Assembly (NCBI GenBank): GCA_030549775.1
Contig: CM060171.1
Location: 1,604,001-1,668,000 of the forward strand
Reading direction: 5' to 3'
Length of the DNA stretch: 64,000 nt
Origin: Tamarix chinensis
Lineage: Eukaryota; Streptophyta; Magnoliopsida; Caryophyllales; Tamaricaceae
The position numbers were made by a program, and so were the translations under genes. How positions within the stretch are numbered: position 1 is the stretch's first letter; every line of letters begins with the position of its first letter. Below, one piece after another: positions 22,775 to 35,211 of the stretch. The notes beneath the pieces were generated by a model. That model worked only from the letters and a program-made list of their open reading frames with translations. It had not been told where the DNA came from and did no database searches.

Positions 22775-23285
22775 TGTTAAAGTTCCTGTAAGGCGAAAAG
22801 TAAAAGAATACACAATTTTACGTAGTTCACCCAATGTGGGCTACGTCTACGGACTACAACGAACAAGGATAATTTTACTATGTAGAGAAAGAATATAAGA
22901 AATCCTCAATTGGATAGAGGATTATAAAGATCTATCACTCTCAATTATTCTAACTCTCAAATGTGTGTAGAACTATGATGGATATTGTGAGTCATGTTTT
23001 GAGAAAGGGCCAGAGACTACATATATAGTCTTCAAAAGAAAACCCTAAAAATTTCTAATTGATGGAGATTAAAAACTATAACTCTCTATTGATGGCAGTT
23101 AATACTACCAATTAATTTAGTAGTAAATTATTTGGTTACTTTAGCTTCATATTTAAGTCTTCCATAACCTCGGGTTTTAAATTCTTCATTGATGGTAGTA
23201 AATACTACTAATTAAAACTCTTCAGTTACTTCAACTTCACATTAAAGACTTTCATAACCGTAAGATTTGAGTCATAAACTTAACA
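22775..23285 (-). repeat. Solo LTR, 511 bp, inside gypsy gag
   Basis: Element-sense ends on the minus strand are TGTTAAGTTTATG and GGAACTTTAACA, giving inverted TGTTAA/TTAACA ends. Flanking 5-mers are GTTCT (22,770-22,774) and GTTCC (23,286-23,290), a near-perfect target duplication. A TTTACGTAGTTCACCCAATG-type stretch at ~22,820 is common near the end of plant LTRs. Orientation is inferred. Confidence 0.7.
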
Positions 23286-23406
23286 GTTCCAAAATCAATA
23301 ATCCTGGATTTATTTACTAATTTTGGTGTTGGTGGCTAGTGCTATATATCGATTGCAGGGCTTTCTATGCGATTTTGGTTGTCTCATAATAGTATAGGGT
23401 GATTTT

Positions 23407-24180
23407 TGTTGTACATGAACCCAAGAGCTTCTAGGACCTTATATGTATGAATGTTTGCTTATCGAAAAATTTATACTGAAGATAAAATAAAATCGAAGCT
23501 TACACAGAGGAAGAAGACCAATTGAAACAGAAAATAGTATAACGATACTTATTAATTTTGTTATGCCGTGAAACCGATTCACTGCCCTGAAGTGAATATA
23601 GACCGGACTTCGGTGTTGATCCCTTCACGGTCGGTCCACCTCCAAGGGTTTACACAACGTCCTTAATCTCTTGCACTCGAGATGTAAGGATTGGAATTGC
23701 AGAACTTTGCCCAGGAAATATTCGAATTGAAATTGCTTGGTGGATCGAACAATACTTCTCTCTTAATTTTTGTTCTTTCATATATACGTAAAACGAATGA
23801 AGAGAACGGTTAAAAAGGAAGAAAAATCTGGAGGAGTGAAATGTCTCTACCCCTCACACACCCGGAGGCAACGTTCCAAAAGGCCACGAGAAAATAGTAA
23901 CCGTTGAAGACCAAGTTTGAAAAAAAAAACTGTTCGAAAATTATTATTTTTTTAAAAAAGAAAGTTAGGTCTTATCTAGATCTATGACTCATGAGCTGCG
24001 GCGTGCGCACGCGCGTGGCTTATAGTCCAGTCCATTGGTCTACTCAAAACAACCTAAGCTTTTAACTCAAACATGTCAAAGAGTGAGGGAGTATAAAAGC
24101 TAGTTAAAACAAATATTTCTCACCAATGTGGGATACCAAAATTCAACAAATAGCAGCCTAAGTTCTGCCATTGCCCAACA
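23407..24180 (-). repeat. Probable solo LTR, 774 bp
   Basis: Element-sense minus strand begins TGTTGGGCAATGGCAG (24,180), has a TTTTGGTATCCCACATTGG segment near 24,130 as in many Copia LTRs, and ends GTTCATGTACAACA (23,407). Inverted TGTTG/CAACA ends agree, but the flanks (ATTTT; TATAC) do not match, so it is not proven. Confidence 0.45.
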
Positions 24181-24639
24181 TATACTACTAAATGTCTTTT
24201 TCTGTTACACTATATGCATTGAATTTGGGAAGTGATGTAATATTGGGATTTATAGTAGGAATAGTAATTATTAATTGGTAAATTTGTTAATATTTTTGTT
24301 GATATCTTTTAATAACTGTGTTATTTTTTTAGTATTATAATTTTTGGATTTGGTAGCACTTAGTTTTTCTTTTTAGTACTTCAACCTTGGGTAAAAGTTT
24401 CTTTATTTTTAACAACTTTGATGAATGGATGTTGTTTAATATTAATTGCCATTTCCCATTGGTGTTCTCTCCTCATCTAACTAGTTTTCTTTTCTTTTTC
24501 TAATTTCTTTTTTATCCTAACCCCGCATCAGGAACTCAGCTACAACTTATACATTGGAGCACATCTTCTTGGAAAGAGAAGAAATGTTGTAACTAACATA
24601 TCAATTCAAGCTTGAGGTTTTGGTTTCAAACTTTCAATT

Positions 24640-25412
24640 TGATTCAATGTCATTGGTTCAACCTAGCATTGATGACTTGTTTGCGGACATACTTCAATCG
24701 TATGCCTTTACGAGATGTAGTAAGGACTAGTGTGTCGTCAAAGAAGTGGCGGTATTAATGCAGATATCTTTCTTGAGTCATATTTGATAAGCCACTTTAT
24801 TATGATATCAATGGGATCATCTACATGAGTATATCAATGTAGTAAGCACCGTTCTTTTATCTCAAATTGATCCCATTCTTGACCTCTGTATCTCCGTCTC
24901 AGGTTGGCTTCAAGAGGATGTTGAGCATTTGATGTGGCCTGATTCTCAAAGCTGTGTTAAGGATGTCAAGCTAGAGCAATATTATTCGTCTTCCCGTCCT
25001 TTTGGAGGACTTGTTTTCTTGTTCTCATGTCTAAATTTAGAACATTGGCGCTTTCTCATTTTACGATTAAACCAACTGTATCATTTAAGGGTTGTCACAC
25101 ATTGTAAGCCATACTCTTGACATAGAAAAACCTAGGCCGGATAAACCTGAGTGTTTAATTTCATCTTGACTTGAACTCCGAAAGCTTCACTTGGCTATTC
25201 TCCTGGGCAGTCGGAGCTCACCATCACTTGAGTACTTATGTATTTCCGCTCCTACACTCAAGAGGCTGGTTCTTTCTAGTCATAGTTGGTTTTTACACAT
25301 AAGATTTGGAGGTGCAACTGAAAATATAAAAGTAGTTTCTCTGAGTGTGGATAGCAAGACTTATGAGGGGGTGGAATTGTTACATATGGCAAAGTTATTC
25401 AAAAACTTGTGA
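24640..25412 (+). pseudogene. F-box / LRR (FBD-type) protein relic
   Basis: Near 24,700 one frame reads RMPLRDVVRTSVSSKKWRY, the F-box motif of plant F-box/LRR proteins. Downstream pieces RLPVLLEDLF and, in a clean 73-codon stretch at 25,191-25,412, SPSLEYLCISAPTLKRLVL belong to the leucine-rich part of that family. Stops and frameshifts lie between. These proteins are SCF E3 ligase substrate adaptors; this copy cannot make one. Confidence 0.7.
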
Positions 25413-25626
25413 AACGCAGAGGAGTTTAGTTTGATTTTTTTTGCTATTGGAAGGTAATCAAATATTTGATATTGGAGTTTTGATTTCCAAACGCAATAGT
25501 TCTTTAATTCGTACAGTTATTTTTTTTCTTTTCTTTGTCTTTTGTTTGTAGTTTCTATCATGTCAAAGAGGTGTTCTCAATAAGTTTCCACCATAGCTTT
25601 CACAAATTAAGAATTTGAACTTATTA

Positions 25627-26087
25627 AGTTGTTTGATTTAGGGTGAATTAGCTGGATTCGGTTGCATTCACCATAATTGAGAACAAAAAAAAATTACTTA
25701 GATTAATGAGGGTGAAATTTTTTTGCTTTATTTATCTCATTTCTAATCATTTTTATTAACCTCTAATTTAGGATAGTAGGGGTGAAGGAGAAGAAATAAA
25801 TATAAATTTTACCTAATTGGGCAAAAATATCCTCACATTAATGTGTTGCAGAAGAGACTTCTCTATTTAATAAGATGATATAAATGTCATTTATTTATTA
25901 TTTTTTAACTTTTATTCATCTCAATCCTAATATAATTAAAATAACATTTACCCCGATTTTTCAGATTATACTAATTTCATATAAATATTATTTTAAAATA
26001 TTCACTTTAATTCACATTCATTCTTATCACCTAGGTTAATTTTTAATATTTACCATCATCACAATTTACCACAATCCAAACAAATCA
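25627..26087. mobile_element. Tourist-like MITE, 461 bp, second copy, inverted
   Basis: Bounded by TTA (25,624-25,626) and TAA (26,088-26,090); the TTA word at both ends in inverted reading could be duplication or part of the end. Ends AGTTGTTTGATTTAGGGTG and, reverse-complemented, TGATTTGTTTGGATTGTGG are degenerate relatives of the 17,940 MITE. Interior words (TTTACCTAATTGGGCAAAAA, TCTATTTAATA) match the reverse complement of that element, and the length differs by two bases. Confidence 0.6.
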
Positions 26088-27455
26088 TAAATCAAAGGTT
26101 TTTTGAAGATGTGTATGAACATAATAAGATATTATTAGCACTTTGTGTTATCAAAAGCTCCTTTAATTTGCAGGAATTTGACATTTTTGTGAGTTTTTCT
26201 TCATACCTAGTTTTAATTACATTGTGTTAAATCATCAAACAAAGTACTCTACATTTACTTAGCTATTCGTTGTAGTTCTTGCTTGCCTCTAAGAAAATTA
26301 AATACCCATTGCAAGTTTGAAATGTTAGGTTTGCCCTATTTACTTCATAGATATTGTTTCTTGATTTTACAATGGAATGCAATTTTTGAACCCTATCATC
26401 ATGTGTTTGAGTTTGCACTGAGTTGTATGTGTAAAGTTAAAGGATGGTGATACTTCTATAATAAATCTTTGAAGAATGGTGATAGTTCTATAATTTATAT
26501 ACACACACACACACACACACACACGGGGAGAAAATCATGTACATCGAGGTAGAAGAGAGACCCAAACCTCTGTTTACCAACACAAAAGATCGAATAAGGA
26601 CCATCCATCCATTTGAATAGTCCCAGTTCTATTATATTTCAAACATTTATTCCACTAGTGAATTAATAAGATGATTTGAATCATGAGACTTTGCTTGACC
26701 GAAAAGGAACATACTCCAACTATGCTTGAATTATTTCATGGTGCATGCCAACAACATAAGCCATATTATAATAATGAGATAATTGATAACTAAGGAAGAA
26801 AATTTGGAGGTATTTCTTTTATTGTATAAATTTATTAGGAATTTACTTTGATACTTGAAATACTAACAAAATAGTTAACATTCTTTTTGTAGGCCTTTTC
26901 CCCTCATGAGCATAGTTACAATTTAGACTTTATCATAGAATTTTAAACTCGAGAACTTTTATAGATGATGCTTTTATATTTAATCTCTTTAAGTTTTTAG
27001 TGATGTTGTGTAAGTTTTGATGTACAAAGTATATTTTCTCTAAGTTTTTTTTTGGTATAGTTAGATGTTTAATGTGAATGTCCAATTGAGTTGGATGTGT
27101 AAATTTGGTGTACACAAGTGATGATGCATGTGTACAAGCACACTAGGACGTATATGCAAGTTTAAATGCAAGGAACATATTTGGTATATATTGTAGGTGA
27201 AAATTTTATATAAAAAATGGAATTACAAGACAGTTCTATAAAACTACAATATATACCTTATTTCCATTATCGTGTATGCCTTTTATTTATAGCAATGACT
27301 TTTTCTAGACATTTTATCTTTTGCCTTATCTTTACCTCTTTAGGATGCATTTACGCCTTCGCTACCTCTTCGTCACAGATTATTGCATAATTCTAGCTAT
27401 TTGCTTAAAGATTCAGTTTATTCTTTATAATTAACTACTTACGTATGGGGTATAC
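26088..27455. other. AT-rich intergenic DNA with (AC)n
   Basis: No gene is supported. An (AC)n run lies at about 26,500-26,524. Frames here are short and lack domain patterns. Confidence 0.5.
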
Positions 27456-28116
27456 TATAACACCCCCAAAATTTACTACTGAAAAATTATGTTTTACCTG
27501 AAAATTAGAGGAAGTAAAAACCATAAATTTCATGAATGTTACCGCCACACTTTGTACCAAATCAATTTCCTCCTACCATTCTAATACCAAGTGTTAATGC
27601 TAAAAGGAACATAATATGATTTGTACAAATTTAAACTCCATTTAAATCAGAGTAGCGCATTAAATTTGTTACAGAAGATAAAAACTCACTATTAGTGGTT
27701 GCAAGAGTAAAATCATTTACCAAGGAATTAAAAAGGTGGAAAGAGAAACCCTAAAAAAATTTCGAATAATCCTTACGCTCATACCCGATACCCACTTGAA
27801 TAACACCTACAACAAACCTGCGAGGGACACTACCCATTGAATAGGTAGAGGCCCACAAATGGAACCTTTTAGTAGTATGGTACTAAGTAACTCTTTATAC
27901 CAAATCGAAAGGTAGAGCCTCATGCAACACATCATACAATAAGAAATGCATAACAAAAATTCCATGTACTTAGCAATTCCATCATATACCCAAGCAATGA
28001 CAGTCATCGAAGCCAAACTTATTTCATAACAACATATCATAAAGGTGAAATCAATACTTTTGGTCTTAAACCATTAATCAAACAATTAATTAAGATCATC
28101 TCTCAAATTATATCCA

Positions 28117-28495
28117 TGTGAGTGCGGGAACCCCACTATTATAGCTGGTGGACCAAAAATATATTTTAGGGCATAACACACATGACCACTATTATTTGAC
28201 GGTAGACCAATCTCCAGGACACCCTGCACTTGGCCACTATTATTCGCTAGTGGACCAGTTTGACCCTGACTCATATGGTATTCCACTATAAGTGATTAGT
28301 GTCTTCCCGTAATTTATTAACATCCAATGTTTGGTTTGTTGAGCTCGGGATCCCCCACTATTATAGCTAGTGGGCCAAAAAATACTTCAGGGAAAAACAC
28401 ACATGACCACTATTATTAGCCGATGGACCGGTCTCTAGGGCATATTGCACCTAGCCGCTATTATTTGTCTGTGGACTGGTATGGGCTTGGCTCAA
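28117..28495 (-). repeat. CCGGTGG internal array, copy B
   Basis: Repeated CCACTATTATAGCTGGTGG/CCACTATTATTTG words, two blocks opening GTGAGTGCGGGAACCCC and GAGCTCGGGATCCCC, each about 160-190 bases. Same layout as in the other copies, more diverged. Confidence 0.75.
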
Positions 28496-28889
28496 TAATC
28501 TTTCGCTTTACGTAACTAGTACTTTATTCATGTCTTATTTAACAAGTCCATTTAATTATTTCGAGGGAAGGGAAAATGTCACGAATCTAGAGACACAAAG
28601 ATATACTAGCCATAGAATCAAGCATTCTATATCAAAGATCATAACATACATAAAACCCTAACACGTACTTCGAACATATCTAACACACATTTCCATGCAT
28701 ACTTACCAACCAGACACCTCTTGCATGATTATGATATAAACACCATATCACGCTCTTAATTATCCATCTAACCCTAGGTTATGCCATGTTCTTGTGATAC
28801 CCACTGACTTATCAAATACCCTTATCTTATTATTTGGTATTACTTATGTCTTATTAAGGAGACTCATTTAATCTATTGACATATTATAT

Positions 28890-29875
28890 GCAAGTTACCA
28901 ATTTACCCCCATCATCATTACAAAATTACTAAAATACTCATTGTTTGTAAAAATACCAAGTCACCCTTTTTTATTTGCTAATTTACCATATTACCCTTTA
29001 AGTTTGCATAATTACCAAAATACCCCTTGTATTTGTTAGATTATCAAATTATCCTCCATACTTATTAAATCACTAGCTTTATCCCTCATACTTGTTAAGT
29101 TACCAATTTACCCCTTCCACTTGGTTAAATTATTGTATTGCCCCTTATACTTGTTTAAATTACCAAACTGCCCATCAAGCTTATTAAATTACCAAATCAC
29201 CCATCATACTTGTTACATCTACCAAATTGCCTATTTGGTTAGTTAAATTACCAAATTTCTTTTCATACTTATTCAAATTACCAAATTACCCTTTTGGTGG
29301 GTTAAATTATCAAGTTACCCTTCTTACTTATCAAAATTATCAAATTGCCCTTTTGGTGGGTTAAATTACCACATTGCCCTTCTTAATTATTATAATTACC
29401 ATTTTTCCCCTTTTACTTACAAAATTACCAAAATGCCCTTCCTTTATGCCAAATTACCAAAATACTCTTCTTCTTTATTAAATCACCATTTTACCCCTTT
29501 ACTTTACAAAATCACCCAAAATATCCTTCCTTTTCGCCAAATTACTAAAATACCCTTCCTTTATGTCAATTTACTAAAATATCCTTATCCTTTATTAAAT
29601 CACCATTTTACCCCTTTACTTTACAAATTAACCAAAATACTCTTCCTTTATTCCAAATTACTAAAATGCCCTTCATTTATGTCAAATTACTAAAATATCC
29701 TTCTCCTTTATTAAATCACCATTTTACCCCTTTTACTCATGAAATTACCAAGTTATCCCCTTTTCTATGTAACATTACTAAAATGCCCTCCTTACTTATC
29801 CATTTACCATTTTACTCCATTTACTCTTATAAATTACCATTTTGCCCATATTATACAAATTTTACTAAAATATCC
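28890..29875 (-). repeat. TACCAAATTACCC minisatellite, copy B
   Basis: Nearly 1 kb of degenerate repeats of roughly 30-35 bases: AAATTACCAAAATGCCCTTC, with linkers CTTTATTAAATCACCATTTT and CCCCTTTACTTTACAAA. In part of it (29,430-29,760) a larger ~110-120-base unit seems to repeat. Open frames inside are repeat products. Confidence 0.75.
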
Positions 29876-30817
29876 TCACTAAATAAATATTAATATACAT
29901 GGTCCATATACATCATCCAACACCACCAACTATTATTATTTATCATTAATACTCATTATCACCTACCACACACACATATTTAGGCCACACCTTTTTACAC
30001 AAGCAAATTTACCAAAATGCCCCTAGGGCTCATATTAATATTATCTATGCAACAAATGGCCACACTAGCATATCATATCATACATATGTATTTAACATTA
30101 TTATTAACGACGAGGCTCCTTCCTTAAGTATTATTTCTACACATAACACATAAATTAACATGATTTCCTTATCATCAACCAACATATGCCACTAACCACA
30201 TTATACTTATCAACATACATCACGCATATAAACATATGAAGGGGAGAAGAAAGGAAAAGAAAAGGAAAGGTGGGATATGGGCTAGGGTGGGTCATGCGGG
30301 AGTGGGCCGGTGGCCCAGCACGAGGGGGAGGAACGCAGGCCGACGGCCTGAAAGGGAAAAGAAAAGAAAAAAAAGGAAGAAAAAGGAAAAATGAGAAAGG
30401 AGAAAAATAAAATAAAATATTTTTTTTGGAATAATGGCATTTAATATTTTTGATAAATAAATTAATTTAATGATTTAATTTATTAAAAGTTAATATATTG
30501 GTTTAAAAAGGGTAATTTTATTAAAATATTGGTTTGAAAAATTATTTAAATAAACGAGTATGATAAAATAACAAAATATTTACTTTAATTTATTAAATAT
30601 TCATATCCATTTTATATACACAAAAATCCACAAATAATTAATTTAAATAAATCTAAAATTTAAATTATCCCCAAATGAGGGTTATTTATTAAATTCTAGG
30701 TTTTAAATTTTTTAGGTATTACATGTACGTAGTTTCATTTTTAACTAAACCTAGCCATATTTTATGATTAATTTTTTCCTTAAATTAAACCTAACCATAT
30801 TTAAAACTAACTTAAAA

Positions 30818-31385
30818 AATCAAATTATAATTTTTTGGTTTGATTTGGTGCGATTAACGGTTAACCAAATAAGTAAAGAGAATATAAAATTGTTGTCACC
30901 TCCTATATATCATTCATAAAAATTTATAAGAAAATATAAAATATATCCATGCATCAAACCACAAACCCTTGTAGTTTTAAACTACCTGCAAGAACACAAG
31001 ATCCACAACAACCTAATATACCAAATTATTACATATATACAAAAAATCTATAATAATACATATTGCAAAAGAACTATAAATAATACAATTTTCAAGTAAT
31101 AACAATCTAAAAAAAGTTATCATAGTTGTAATTGTTTTTAGCAATAAAAAAAATTAAGCAAGCCTTAATTTCTCATAGTTTTTTCATTGGCACCAAAGAC
31201 AATCTCTTCCAACTTCAAAATTTGATGCTGATATTAGGCGTGTGTGGGTGTGTGTGTGTGTGTAGATGATGGTTAATTAACCAAACTTTTAAATCTCTAA
31301 ATATTAACCAAATCGTTTCAAACAATTATTAATCAAACTATATTTTTCTCAACCATTAACCAAACCAAACCCCAAAATTATAGTT
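30818..31385. mobile_element. Possible MITE with TTGGTTTG inverted ends
   Basis: TATAATTTTTTGGTTTGATT at ~30,828 and, reverse-complemented, TATAATTTTGGGGTTTGGTT at ~31,375 form an imperfect inverted pair about 550 bases apart. Interior AT-rich with a (TG)n run at ~31,240-31,263. No clear target duplication was found, so this is tentative. Confidence 0.35.
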
Positions 31386-31498
31386 TAGTGTGGTTTGGTT
31401 AACAGTACCATATTCTAAGCAACCCTAATTGCATACATTGTGGGCTAATAAAATTTTCTCATGAAGTTATACTCCCTCTGTGCCATTTTGGTCCCACT

Positions 31499-31507
<9 letters not shown>

Positions 31508-31535
<28 letters not shown>
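31508..31535. repeat. (TA)n microsatellite
   Basis: A simple TA dinucleotide run of about 28 bases in AT-rich DNA upstream of Copia element 2. Confidence 0.85.
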
Positions 31536-31539
<4 letters not shown>

Positions 31540-31838
31540 TCCTTATTATATAATATTTCTTATTTTATATCATTGTTAATGGTGTATATGTATTTCTTTG
31601 GGTAATATACCATATATATTTAGAAAAAAAATCATGTATTCATTATCATTTTGACATTATCCTAGGCCCTATATATTTGGAAGAAATTACACAATATACA
31701 CATTCGTTCACTCTATGTTAACTTTCTTAACTTTCTATTACTTAAATAAAATTTTAACCTAATATGAAAAAAATGGCCCCGATCACCCCACCCCTTCTAA
31801 TTTCATTTCCTTCAACCTCAATTTTTTGGACAATAGCA

Positions 31839-32529
31839 TGTTTTTAAGTGATTTTGATATTGTTTGGAGTTTTTCCTTATCCCACATTAGTGGGAGGGAA
31901 GAACTTTTCTGATCATAAATATCCTTTTTCTCACCTTAGTATTTGAGTTCATTAATATGGGTTATTTTATAGTAGTGATAGCCGGATCTAATAAGCACAC
32001 TCACACGCTAGCCGATTTGGGCTAGGCTTATTTGTGTGAATGGGTTATGGTTCTAGGAGGCCTGAGCCCAACATTCTTTTTACTAAAATTTTATTTATTT
32101 TTTCCTCTTCTTTCCTTGACTTGGTTTTACTATTCTAATTTTTTCTCCTATTTGAACATTATAACTTTGCACACAATGTGTGGGAGCACTGAGTCCATTG
32201 TGATCGATTATTTTTTGGTGTAGTTTTTCTCTTTATATTTTGAATTTTATATTAGTGTTTTGTACACAAAAACCAAGCACTCTTCTTGCACTCTCGATCT
32301 CCATTTTTTATTTTTTTGACATTAATAGGGAAAAGTTCTAGAGTTCCATACTCTTTAATCTTGGGGGTGAATTGGCAAATAGGATTACACCAGATTTCTA
32401 GTCATAATTCACTTTAGGGCAATGACTTTGTTCATAGCACATCATTGGTTCTGATAAGTTCTTCTGACAACTTCATTTAATCTAGTGTTTTACTTTGTTA
32501 TTTATATTACTATGTATATTATTCCAATA
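31839..32529 (+). repeat. 5' LTR of Copia element 2
   Basis: About 691 bp, from TGTTTTTAAGTG to ATTATTCCAATA. It aligns throughout with the 3' LTR at 40,156-40,884: shared GGAGTTTTTCCTT, ATGGGTTATTTTATAGTAG, CCCAACATTCTTTTTACT, ACCAAGCACT and TCTGATAAGTTCTTCT. Many substitutions and small indels separate the two, so insertion was old. Confidence 0.8.
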
Positions 32530-32809
32530 ATGTGAAGCAAATTATAAGTATACATAGTAATCTATGTTCAAATTAGTGTTGTTGTTGGGATTCAAGAATT
32601 GGTACTCTCATTGTGTTCGACTGTTGTTGTTGTTTGTTTGGTCTCATTGCTTTTATCTAGCGAACCATATTGATTTTGTTCACTGCTATGCTATTTTCGA
32701 TTCTATGCAGGAATTGTTGCTTACAAAGTTCTTATTCCCTTCAACGTTTTACATAACCAATTTATTGGGTTCATTGTTAGACTTAAGTTGATTTTGGTAC
32801 TAAGTTGAT

Positions 32810-33505
32810 ATGGTTGCAGTAGTATCAAAAATTGTTCTTGATATCTTTAAGGTTGAACCACTCAATGGCACTAATTACCATCGATGGTCATAAAGGGTTA
32901 TGATTTTAATTGAAACTTTTGATTTTGATAATGTTCTGATGACATATCCACCTATCAAAGATGTTGTTGCAGCGACTCCTACTACTACTCTAGCCACTCT
33001 TGCAATAGAGAAATCGGATAAGGCAGATAAGGAGAAGTACTATAGGGATAACAAGATAATGTGGAGCCACTTATTATCTCATATGACAAATAAGTTGTTT
33101 GATACTTACTTTGATATGGGTTCGTCTAAGGAGATTTAGGATTTGTTAAAGATGCGGTATGGACCTAATAATGCTGGTATGAAGAGATATGTGATTGGCA
33201 ACTTCTTAAGAATCCAAATGGTTGAAAACAAGCCCATCATGGAGCAAGTACATGAGTTTGAAAACTTAATTGTTGATGTGGTAGCAGATGGGATGAATAT
33301 ATGTAAGACATTCCAGGCTAATGTTTTGCTAGAGAAGTTTCCAACATCTTGGAATGATTGCCAAAACCACCCGAAGCATAAAAAAGAGACCTAACTTTAT
33401 CAAACCTGATTAGCATATGACGATTGAAGAGGCCAACCGAGTGAAAGATAAGCAAGGTTCTTATGCTGTTGATTCTACCAATGCTAAATTGGTTGTGTTT
33501 GATGC
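32810..33505 (+). pseudogene. Copia element 2 gag, first part
   Basis: ATG at 32,810 (MVAVVSKIVLDIFKVEPLNG) begins gag; TNYHRWS is followed by a stop, then MWSHLLSHMTNKLFDTYF, MKRYVIGNFLRIQ and VHEFENLIVDV in the same strand. It matches Copia element 1 gag piece by piece. The region is cut at 33,505-33,508 by a CACTA transposon and resumes at 35,615. Confidence 0.8.
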
Positions 33506-33508
33506 TAA

Positions 33509-35158
33509 CACTACAACAAAAGGTGGCATAGGCCACGAAAATGGCTATGGAAGGAAAAAATTGGTGGGCAAAATGTTTATCCAAATTATGAGATTGTGGT
33601 TGTAGTAAAAATAGCCACGGAAAATAAAATTTTAGTGGCTATATTTACTTTTTCGTAACAAAAAAATAAATTTGTGACTAATTTGATAGAGGAAAATATT
33701 TTTATGATGAAATGACCATGAAATTGCCATAGAAAAGTTTCTTCATGTCAAACTCATCATGAATTTATCACAAGGAAACTTATCATGAATTGCCACGAAA
33801 AAGTTCTTTTGTGGCCAACTTGCTATAAATTTGCCAAGGAAAAATACTTTTGTGGCTGAATTGCCACAAATTTGGCACAAAAAAAAACTTTTGTGGCTAA
33901 CTCACCATGAATTTGACATAGAAAGATATTTTCATGGCTAACTCATCATAAATTGTGCATGACAAAATATTTTTTGTGGCTAACTTGCCACAAATTGGTC
34001 ACAAAAATATTATTTAGTGTCTAAATTGCCACAAATTTGCAATAGAAAGATATTCACGTGGCTAATTTGTCACGAAAGGATATTTTCACGGTCAACTTGT
34101 CATGAATTTGCTATAGAAAGATATTTTTGCAACCAACTTTCTATGAATTTGCTATAGAAAGATAGTTGTGGCTAACTCACCATAAATTTGTTACGAAAAG
34201 ATATTTGTGTGGCTAACTTACCACTAAATTTTCACAAAATTACATTTTTATGGCTTACTCGCCACTAATTTATAATAAAAAAATATTTGTGGCTGACTCA
34301 TCTTACATGTCATATAAAAAAATACGTAGTGAAAGCTGATACCTTTTTAGCTATAGCTAAAAAAAATATGACTATAGTATGAATTACTTTGATTAAGTTT
34401 TTTCAAATGTATAATACATTACATTTTCATTGTAGCATTTTGATTATTTTGAGCAAATAGTAAAATTAAATAATTATTAAGTTGGATCATAGTTTAAATT
34501 TATATAAAGGTTATTGACTAAGATATATATATATATATATAATTCAAATGTTCATATGCCAAATTAAACACCATATTAAGAATTAACTAGGTCATTTAAA
34601 ATAATTATAGTATATTATTAGTACATTTTCTATCTTTTTTTTTACTAATTTAAAAAAATTATTAGTTTGTGTCCTAAATTAAATATGTATATAAATTATA
34701 TAATAGTAAATAATATATATACACATAGAGACTTACAATCATATATATCACTATATTATAGTTATACTTACCAAAAAAAAATATTATGGTTATAAGAAAA
34801 TTTGTTATTTTAACTATGAATCAAATGTGTAATCATATAAATAAATATGGGACTATTTTAAAACTATATATATGTAATACCTAATATAAGCAATATATAA
34901 TTGAGATAGATTAAAAGGTTTGATACATTTATATGAATAAAAATGCATATTCATTATGGAAAATCAATTGTTAAAGAACTTCATAGTTAAGTGTGCTTGG
35001 ATTGGAGTAGTTTAAGGATGGGTGATCTCATGGGAATTTTCTTAGGAAACATGCTATAAATACTCACAATCAGTATTGAGATGATATCTACCCATGGTAC
35101 TAGGATGGGGCGGTTAATAATAATAAACATTGATATGTGTACCACGAGACTACTTGTG

Positions 35159-35211
<53 letters not shown>

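Larger units (their letters stand above)
27456..30723 (-). repeat. Long LTR family, copy B (3.27 kb, minus orientation)
   Basis: Starts TATAACACCCCCAAAATTTA (TG decayed to TA) and ends TTTTAGGTATTACA. Flanking 5-mers TATAC and TGTAC differ at one base, consistent with a target duplication. It carries the family landmarks: CCAAGTGTTAATGC near 27,590, the CCGGTGG-type array (28,117-28,495, mostly GGTGGACC/GGTAGACC here), a long TACCAAATTACCC array and a short purine/GC patch (30,240-30,400). It is shorter than E and F because the TATA/GC island is reduced. Probably a solo LTR. Confidence 0.7.

Noticed and set aside
28890..29875. Regular repeats with spacers, CRISPR-like at first look
   Set aside because: Units are degenerate and contiguous, linkers repeat too, the genome is plant, and the same minisatellite is an internal part of an LTR.
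27456..30723. Helitron or DNA transposon with TGTAACACCCC inverted ends
   Set aside because: Copies E and F have 5-bp duplications and TG...CA ends, and copy D has a tRNA-Met primer site after its end, all LTR features.
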